The translations under genes and the position numbers were made by a program. A DNA stretch of 14,794 nt from Cyclostephanos tholiformis (lineage: Eukaryota; Bacillariophyta; Thalassiosirophyceae; Thalassiosirales; Thalassiosiraceae). The first letter of the stretch is position 1. Each line of letters starts with the position of its first letter. This document shows, one piece after another, positions 10,360 to 14,794 of this stretch. The stretch is taken from assembly GCA_036939975.1 (NCBI GenBank), contig JALLPB010000548.1, positions 1 to 14,794 on the forward strand. Reading direction: 5' to 3'. Under the pieces are notes generated by a model. That model was not told where the DNA came from, did no database searches, and was given only the letters and a program-made list of their open reading frames with translations.

Positions 10360-12010
10360 TCCATCGAACCGTAAAGGCGATTAAGGACCGAGCATTCTCT
10401 CAATGCTCGCAGAGCATTCGCTGAATGCACGTCGCTACTTGAGAGATTGATCCCCAAGGCCGTCAAGATGAATCAAGGAGGCGGGGCATTCTTTGCGATG
10501 TTCGCGGTCGAATATTGCGACTCTCGGCGATGGCCCGGGGGAGATTGGGGAGGCGGCAGCATTTCGCGAATGCACGTCGCTACGTGGAGATTATGATCCC
10601 CCGCATTGTCGAGGTGACGAAGGACACGGCATACTTTCAATGCTCGGCATTGTCAAGGTGCGAACTCTCGGCAATGGACTGAGGGATATTGGAAAGTTGG
10701 GCATTTGGTGAATGCACATCACCACGAGAGATTATGACCCCCCACGCCGTCACGAGGATTAAGTATGGGGCATTTTCTAAGGTGCACCAACTTGACAACT
10801 GCAATACTTGGTGAAGGGTTGCACATCGCTACATGAGATTTTGATCCCCCACGCTGTCAAGACGATTAAGGACGGTTCATTTTGTTGGTGCACACAAATA
10901 ATGTCAAGTGTGGTTCTTGGCGAGGGGCTGGAGGAGATTGGGGTGAAGGCATTTAACGAATGCACATCATTACATGAGATAACGATCTCCCACGCCGTCA
11001 CGAGGATTAAGTATGGGGCATTTGGATGTTGCTCGCGGTTGAATATTGTGAACCTAGGAGAGGGAGTGGAGGAGAATTGGGCAGGGGGCATTCAATAGAT
11101 GCACATCACTTCATGAGATATTGATCCCCAATGGGCGATTAAGGACTTAGCATTCGGTCATTGCAACCAGTTGAAAACTGCGACTCTAGGAGGGGGGCTT
11201 GAGGATATTGGAAAGGTTGCATTCTATTAATGCACATCGCTACGTGAGATTTTGATCCCCAATGCCATCAAAAATGATTAAAGACGGGGCTTTCAGTCAG
11301 TGCAGTGAGATGACTAGACTTACGCAAGGAGGGGGGCTGGAGGAGATTGGGGAGGAGGCATTTGCAGAATGTTCATCGCTACATGAGATATTCATCCCCG
11401 ATGGCGTCAAGATGATCAAGAAGGCGGTATTTGGATGTTGCTCGCGGTTGAATATTGTGACTCTCGGCGATGGCCTGGAGGAGATAGGAGAGGGAGCATT
11501 TCCAGAGTGCTCATCGCTACATGAGATAACGATCCCCAATGCCGTCAAGGCGATCAAAAAGGCGGCCTTTGGACGTTGCTCGCAGTTGAATTATGTGACT
11601 CTCGGTGAAGAATTGGAGGAGATTGGGGAGTGGGCATTTGGTGAATGCACATCGCTACATGAGACATTGATTCCCAATGCCGTCGATGCGATTGGGGAAG
11701 GGGCATTTCTAGGGTGCATGCAATTGTCAAGTGTGGTTTTTGGCGAGGGGCTGGAGGAGATCAGCAAAAAGGCTTTTGATAGATGCACATCGCTACAAAA
11801 GATTCTGATACCCCCCACTGTCAAGTCGATCAAGGACTCCGCATTTAATAGCTGCTCGCAGTTGATTCATGTGATTTTTCGTTAGGGACTGGAAGAGATA
11901 GGGGAGGAGGCATTTCAAGAGTGCACGTCGCTGCATGAGATTTCGATCCCCTCTACCGTCAGCTCTATTGATGATAACACATTTAAAAACTGCTCAAATC
12001 TAACGAATGT
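10360..12010 (+). repeat. Array of about 12 LRR_5 repeat units, 138-nt period
   Basis: The CTSLHE-type box recurs at about 10427, 10572, 10714, 10821, 10962, 11101, 11232, 11371, 11509, 11647, 11785 and 11923. The last four spacings are exactly 138 nt (46 residues, two 23-residue LRRs). The earlier ones are 145, 142, 107, 141, 139, 131 and 139 nt, so indels are concentrated in the 5' half. Confidence 0.88.
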
Positions 12011-12156
12011 GGTGTTTTGCGACAAAATCGAAGATTTTGTGGCCGCAGAGTCAATGCGGGGTTGGTGGAATCATGGAGTTCACGAAAAGACCCTGAGCAC
12101 ATATTGCTTTCTAGTCAAACACAATGTTCCGAAGCGTTTGGATGTCCTTCCATTAA

Positions 12157-12276
12157 CAGCTTAACAGCTATGGACGCTCATGAGCGTCCACTTTTTATTG
12201 AGCTTCTTTGGTGCGTAGTTACTCNACGGAGGGATAGTTTTTTGTTCCCGCCGGAACGGACTTAGCTGTTAAGCTG
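12157..12276. mobile_element. 120-bp MITE-like element, TTAA target duplication, 14-bp TIRs
   Basis: The element starts CAGCTTAACAGCTA and ends with its exact inverse complement, TAGCTGTTAAGCTG. TTAA flanks it on both sides (12153-12156 and 12277-12280). Removing the element plus one TTAA (124 nt) restores the LRR pseudogene frame as LDVLP-LREW-QINIHGMLRRI. It is too short to encode a transposase and would have moved with help from an autonomous relative. The TTAA duplication is the hallmark of piggyBac-type transposition, but a shorter TA or TTA duplication cannot be excluded, because the TIRs themselves contain TTAA. It contains one undetermined base at 12225. Confidence 0.78.
12172..12189. 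repeat. Perfect 18-bp palindrome inside the MITE-like element
   Basis: GGACGCTCATGAGCGTCC equals its own reverse complement and lies one base inside the left TIR. It could be a subterminal transposase-binding site or a chance feature of this copy. Confidence 0.85.
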
Positions 12277-12552
12277 TTAAGAGAATGGCAAATTAACATT
12301 CATGGAATGCTCAGGCGCATTCCATTCATATCATCTGATGATACACATTCATTTTTTGATTCCATCGATTCCAAGCTTTCAGACTACGAACAGTATTTGG
12401 AGGATGCCCCCATGTTGTTGGAGCTCGCCATTTGGAAATCAAAAATTATGGATCCATTGAGCCAGAACAGTGCCGATCTAAAGATGCAACGTCGCGCTTG
12501 ATCACTCTGGATGGTTACCATAATTGTTCGAAATGTCTTGTCTTTCCTCTAA

Positions 12553-12921
12553 CTGATTGGGATGATTGCAACTTTATGCTGGATTGTGGAGAGGCTGTTG
12601 GTGACAATAACAGTGGTGAATGGTGTTTGTGATGAGTGCGATGAAGTCGACTGCAATGACCTTGATTGCAAGGCAAAGAAGACGGATCAATGTTATGCTG
12701 GATATCGATGCATGTCAACCCTTACTTAAGATAGGGGGTGGAAGGAAAGGAAGGGATAACTTTGCGATGATGGGGTACAATATTCGCCCCCCCGCCCCCC
12801 CCCCCCCCCCCCTGATAATAAAAATAAAGCATTATTGCTGGGAAATCTATATTGCTGTTATTCGAATCTGTGTTGAAGCATCCTTAGTTTCATCTCATAT
12901 GAATCACTATAATAATTAGAG
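12553..12921. other. Downstream flank of the LRR pseudogene, no clear gene
   Basis: After the TAA at 12550 the same frame stays open for 58 codons (12553-12726) and includes a Cys/Asp-rich stretch, VCDECDEVDCNDLDCK. This is followed by a G-rich patch, an 18-nt poly-C run at 12795-12812, and an A+T-rich segment with AATAAA-like sequence near 12815-12830 that may be an old polyadenylation signal. I recognise no independent gene. Confidence 0.4.
12795..12812. repeat. 18-nt poly-C tract
   Basis: Eighteen C follow a shorter run of seven C and a G at 12787-12794. Homopolymers of this length recur across the window and are prone to length errors. Confidence 0.85.
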
Positions 12922-13568
12922 TCATCTGAATTTTGTCACCACTGTTCTGCCGCAACGTACTCCATCCTCCTCGCCCCCTACCGTGGCGACGGAAAAGTAG
13001 TGGTCTCGACCCATTGTGAGCCCTCTCTTCTCCGCCCCCTCCTCCTCCTCTTCCTCCTCATCGTGCGACAACCCGACGATGACGAAGTCGCCCCCATCGA
13101 AGACAATCTCCTCCCCCGCCTTTATATCGCGCAATGCCAGCCAATCCCGACCCGACCCGACCCGTTAGGCTCAACGCCTACGTTGCCTTCCTCGCGAATA
13201 TCCCCTTGTCCACGTCGAGCGCGATTAGATGCCGTCCCGATCGGGATATTCGACGACAGGACACGTGCATCGCGGTAAGGCACGCTAGCGATGGCGGACG
13301 AGAGTCCGCCCCCGTCGTTGACGTTGTCGGTATCTACGACGAGGGGGATTTCCCGAGATATGCGCCCCCATTCGTCGTCGGTCCCGGAAGTAAAAAGCGT
13401 CGATGGAGCGGATCGATGGACCATCTCGCCGTACTCGATATCCCTATATTCGCGAGGAGGCCGTACCGCGACGAATGCCGTGTCGTCGTCATCGTCATGT
13501 TTGCGTCGTTTCCCCGTCGGGCGCCGATGACGTCGCTTCCGTCCATCGTCATGATCGACGTGCTGCAA
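12922..13568 (-). pseudogene. Possible SET-like C-terminal fragment, frame broken at a GGGTC-type repeat
   Basis: Two minus-strand open frames adjoin here. The upstream one (13568-13122) ends NVGVEPNGSGRVGIGWHCAI. The downstream one encodes DWLALRDIKAGEEIVFDGGDFVIVG followed by a Glu tract and DHYFSVATVGG. The segment W.ALRDIKAGEEI resembles the end of a SET domain, where a basic residue and DIKAGEEI precede the last strand. Between them lies a five-base tandem repeat (CCCGA on the plus strand, 13146-13164). Removing one unit would join the frames as GSGRDWLALRDIKAGEEI. The NHSC motif expected of an active SET domain is not seen. This could be a degraded gene, an intron-split gene or coincidence. 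Confidence 0.33.
13146..13164. repeat. CCCGA pentanucleotide repeat, 3.8 copies
   Basis: Three full CCCGA units and a partial fourth lie exactly where the two minus-strand frames of the SET-like fragment part. The five-base period means that every slip changes the frame. Confidence 0.85.
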
Positions 13569-14400
13569 TTTCCATCGTCGCTTCGTCGCGATCGATGCGT
13601 CATTTCCTCCATCTTCCCATCGCGTATCGTCATGACCGTGACCATCGTCGTCGTATCAACCCGATGTCGACGTTGGCGAAGGATACGACGTAGTAGTCAC
13701 CGATGACGAGGCCCACGAACAGCTCCGCATTGACGACCGCACGACGGTCTCGTCATATTCGACGCAAAAAAAATTGACTGGGATCGAATACGATGTGCAA
13801 TGCGATCAAGGTACCGCGGACCGCAATTCCCTCGGCCATCGACGATGAAACCAACATCGACCGACAAGGGGACGGAGGGGGGGACGGTACAGGCGATGAT
13901 ACGAGCGCGACAATGACCAACGCATCCCTCCGCGGCATTCTCGATGCCCGGCGTGCGGAAGTAGCGACACGATCGCACCTCGCGGCGGCGGCGACGCGAA
14001 TGGACCGTGGTCGGGGAGTGGGGGCGTCGTTCGTCCCGCTTGTTGTCGTCCACTCCTCCTACACGTTGGACGACGGGCGGGACGGGGAATGGGGGCACGA
14101 GGGGGGACGTCGCGAGCGCGTGGCGGATGATATCGCCTCCCGCTTAAGGACGTCGCGCTCGCATCATGCGAGAGGTCGTTCCATCCCCCCCTCCTCCCAC
14201 CACTGCTCCTCCCGCCGCCGCCGCCGCCGCCACCGCCAATATCGCCAATCCCGTCGTATAGGATAAATCATCCTCATTCTCATCTTCGACGATGTTGTGG
14301 ACAACTGCCGACGTAAGGATCATCAATATCGAGGATGCCACGACGACGGGGAGGGTTCGACGACAACAACGATGACTAAGACGAACACGAAAAAGACTAC
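13569..14400. other. Low-complexity region, possible degraded or intron-split minus-strand gene
   Basis: Both strands are open in several frames because of GTC/GAC and GCC triplet runs, so ORF length is uninformative. On the minus strand a few stretches look protein-like: VVNAELFVGLVIGDYYVVSF near 13660-13730, SSSMAEGIAVRGTLIALHIV near 13785-13850, and MASSILMILTSAVVHNIVE near 14285-14341. The last could be a hydrophobic N terminus. They lie in different frames, and I could not join them with convincing splice sites. They may belong to the same locus as the SET-like fragment. Confidence 0.25.
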
Positions 14401-14587
14401 GTGGAGTTATCGACGTCGTTTGTCGTCGTCATCCTGATCATCGGTGCCCTCGATCGATACTTTTACTCAATGGGATAAATATCCTTCCGATATCATAACA
14501 TTATTGCGACCGGCGGGACCTGGGATGGGGTGGGCGGCGAGTCTATCACGGTCATAGTGTCGTTTTTATCGTTGTGTCCGGGACGCC

Positions 14588-14605
14588 GCCAAAAGAATTT
14601 TTGGC
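14588..14605. repeat. Hairpin, 7-bp stem
   Basis: GCCAAAA, a four-base loop, then TTTTGGC. The stem is perfect. No function can be assigned. Confidence 0.6.
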
Positions 14606-14723
14606 AGCTATGGTCATGAGGAAATACCTATATATTATGCCCAGACCGTGGGCGTATTTGGACCTTTGTACACTCATGTACTGAATAGATGACAACAAGG
14701 AATATCGTTGTGTGTAGAGGTCA

Positions 14724-14789
14724 GTCTCGCTGCGAGACCTTGCGAGATGAGTACCTGATTTTTCTCGCGATTCCATGGTATCGTCTCGC
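14724..14789. repeat. Inverted repeat and TCTCGC/GCGAGA cluster
   Basis: GTCTCGC-T-GCGAGAC at 14724-14738 is a 7-bp perfect inverted repeat. TCTCGC or its complement recurs at 14725, 14732, 14742, 14763 and 14784. It could be the terminal structure of an element cut by the window end. Confidence 0.5.
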
Positions 14790-14794
14790 AGACC

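Larger units (their letters stand above)
10252..12552 (+). pseudogene. BspA-like (LRR_5) leucine-rich-repeat protein, decayed
   Basis: This is the remnant of a BspA-type LRR protein, a family expanded in diatoms with unclear roles, often proposed to be surface or recognition proteins. An ATG at 10252 starts an Asp/Gly-rich leader and VYIIYMGRGALRYTAAI, followed after a frameshift by NVNVHRTVKAIKDRAFSQC. Repeats of the form CTSLHEITIPNAVKAIKDGAF..CSQL..VTLGEGLEEIGEGAF then run to about 12010. A C-terminal module follows (RGWWNHGVHEKTLSTYCFLVKHNVPKRLDVLP, then GMLRRIPFISSDDTHS and LLELAIWKSKI). Lesions: frameshifts and small deletions throughout 10350-11260, a TAG at 11883-11885 inside a repeat, a MITE-like insertion at 12157-12280, and a TGA at 12499-12501. 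The longest intact piece, 11262-11882, encodes 207 residues. The TGA could be the natural end; otherwise the frame runs to the TAA at 12550. Confidence 0.87.
14401..14794. other. Terminal stretch, no gene seen; small hairpins
   Basis: This has lower complexity bias than the preceding DNA. A 74-residue minus-strand frame (14552-14776) has no recognisable domain. Two hairpins are annotated separately. It could be intergenic DNA or the edge of a mobile element that continues outside the window. Confidence 0.35.

Noticed and set aside
11262..11885. 207-residue LRR open frame as a complete gene
   Set aside because: Repeats continue on both sides in other frames or past the stop, so it is an intact segment of a larger decayed gene.
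10427..11930. Regularly spaced repeats resembling a CRISPR array
   Set aside because: The period is 138 nt, every unit is coding LRR sequence with no unique spacers, and the genome is eukaryotic.
13134..14266. Plus-strand open frames of 190 and 157 codons
   Set aside because: Composition-driven open frames with no motif; the minus strand has the only domain-like segments here.

Overview
The window looks like nuclear DNA of a diatom or a close stramenopile, most likely a centric diatom. This is an inference from four things: short spliceosomal introns (about 79-128 nt), coding DNA full of GAC/GAT/TCG triplet runs that give Asp, Ser and Gly tracts, many poly-C/poly-G runs, and a decayed BspA-type leucine-rich-repeat gene of the kind that is greatly expanded in diatoms. 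No bacterial operon, rRNA, tRNA or CRISPR array was seen.

Layout. (1) 88-6843, plus strand: a seven-exon gene for a DENND4-like tripartite DENN-domain protein, a predicted Rab GTPase exchange factor. The seven exons sum to exactly 2068 codons including the stop. One intron appears to be GC-AG, and one is 81 nt long, in frame and free of stops. (2) 6844-7368: convergent intergenic DNA with a polyadenylation-like signal. (3) 7369 to about 9973, minus strand: a gene with a signal-peptide-like N terminus and a C-terminal SAM-dependent methyltransferase domain of the Methyltransf_32 type. The reading frame is broken by one base at a 19-nt poly-C run. (4) 9974-10251: a divergent promoter interval. 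(5) 10252-12552, plus strand: a BspA-like LRR pseudogene with 138-nt repeats, decayed at its 5' end, carrying a nonsense codon in the middle and a 120-bp MITE-like insertion flanked by TTAA near its 3' end. (6) 12553-12921: a short open tail, a poly-C run and A+T-rich DNA. (7) 12922 to about 14400: low-complexity DNA in which the minus strand holds a possible SET-like C-terminal fragment, broken by a pentanucleotide repeat, and further unresolved pieces. (8) 14400-14794: no gene seen; several small hairpins and clustered TCTCGC/GCGAGA hexamers.

The genes do not form a functional unit. The DENN protein and the methyltransferase are convergent neighbours, and the methyltransferase and the LRR pseudogene are divergent neighbours. 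The most notable items are the DENND4 gene model with its unusual introns, the MITE whose removal exactly restores the LRR reading frame, and the homopolymer break in the methyltransferase. I did not find a clearly new multi-gene system. Family names come from motif recognition by eye; no database search was run.
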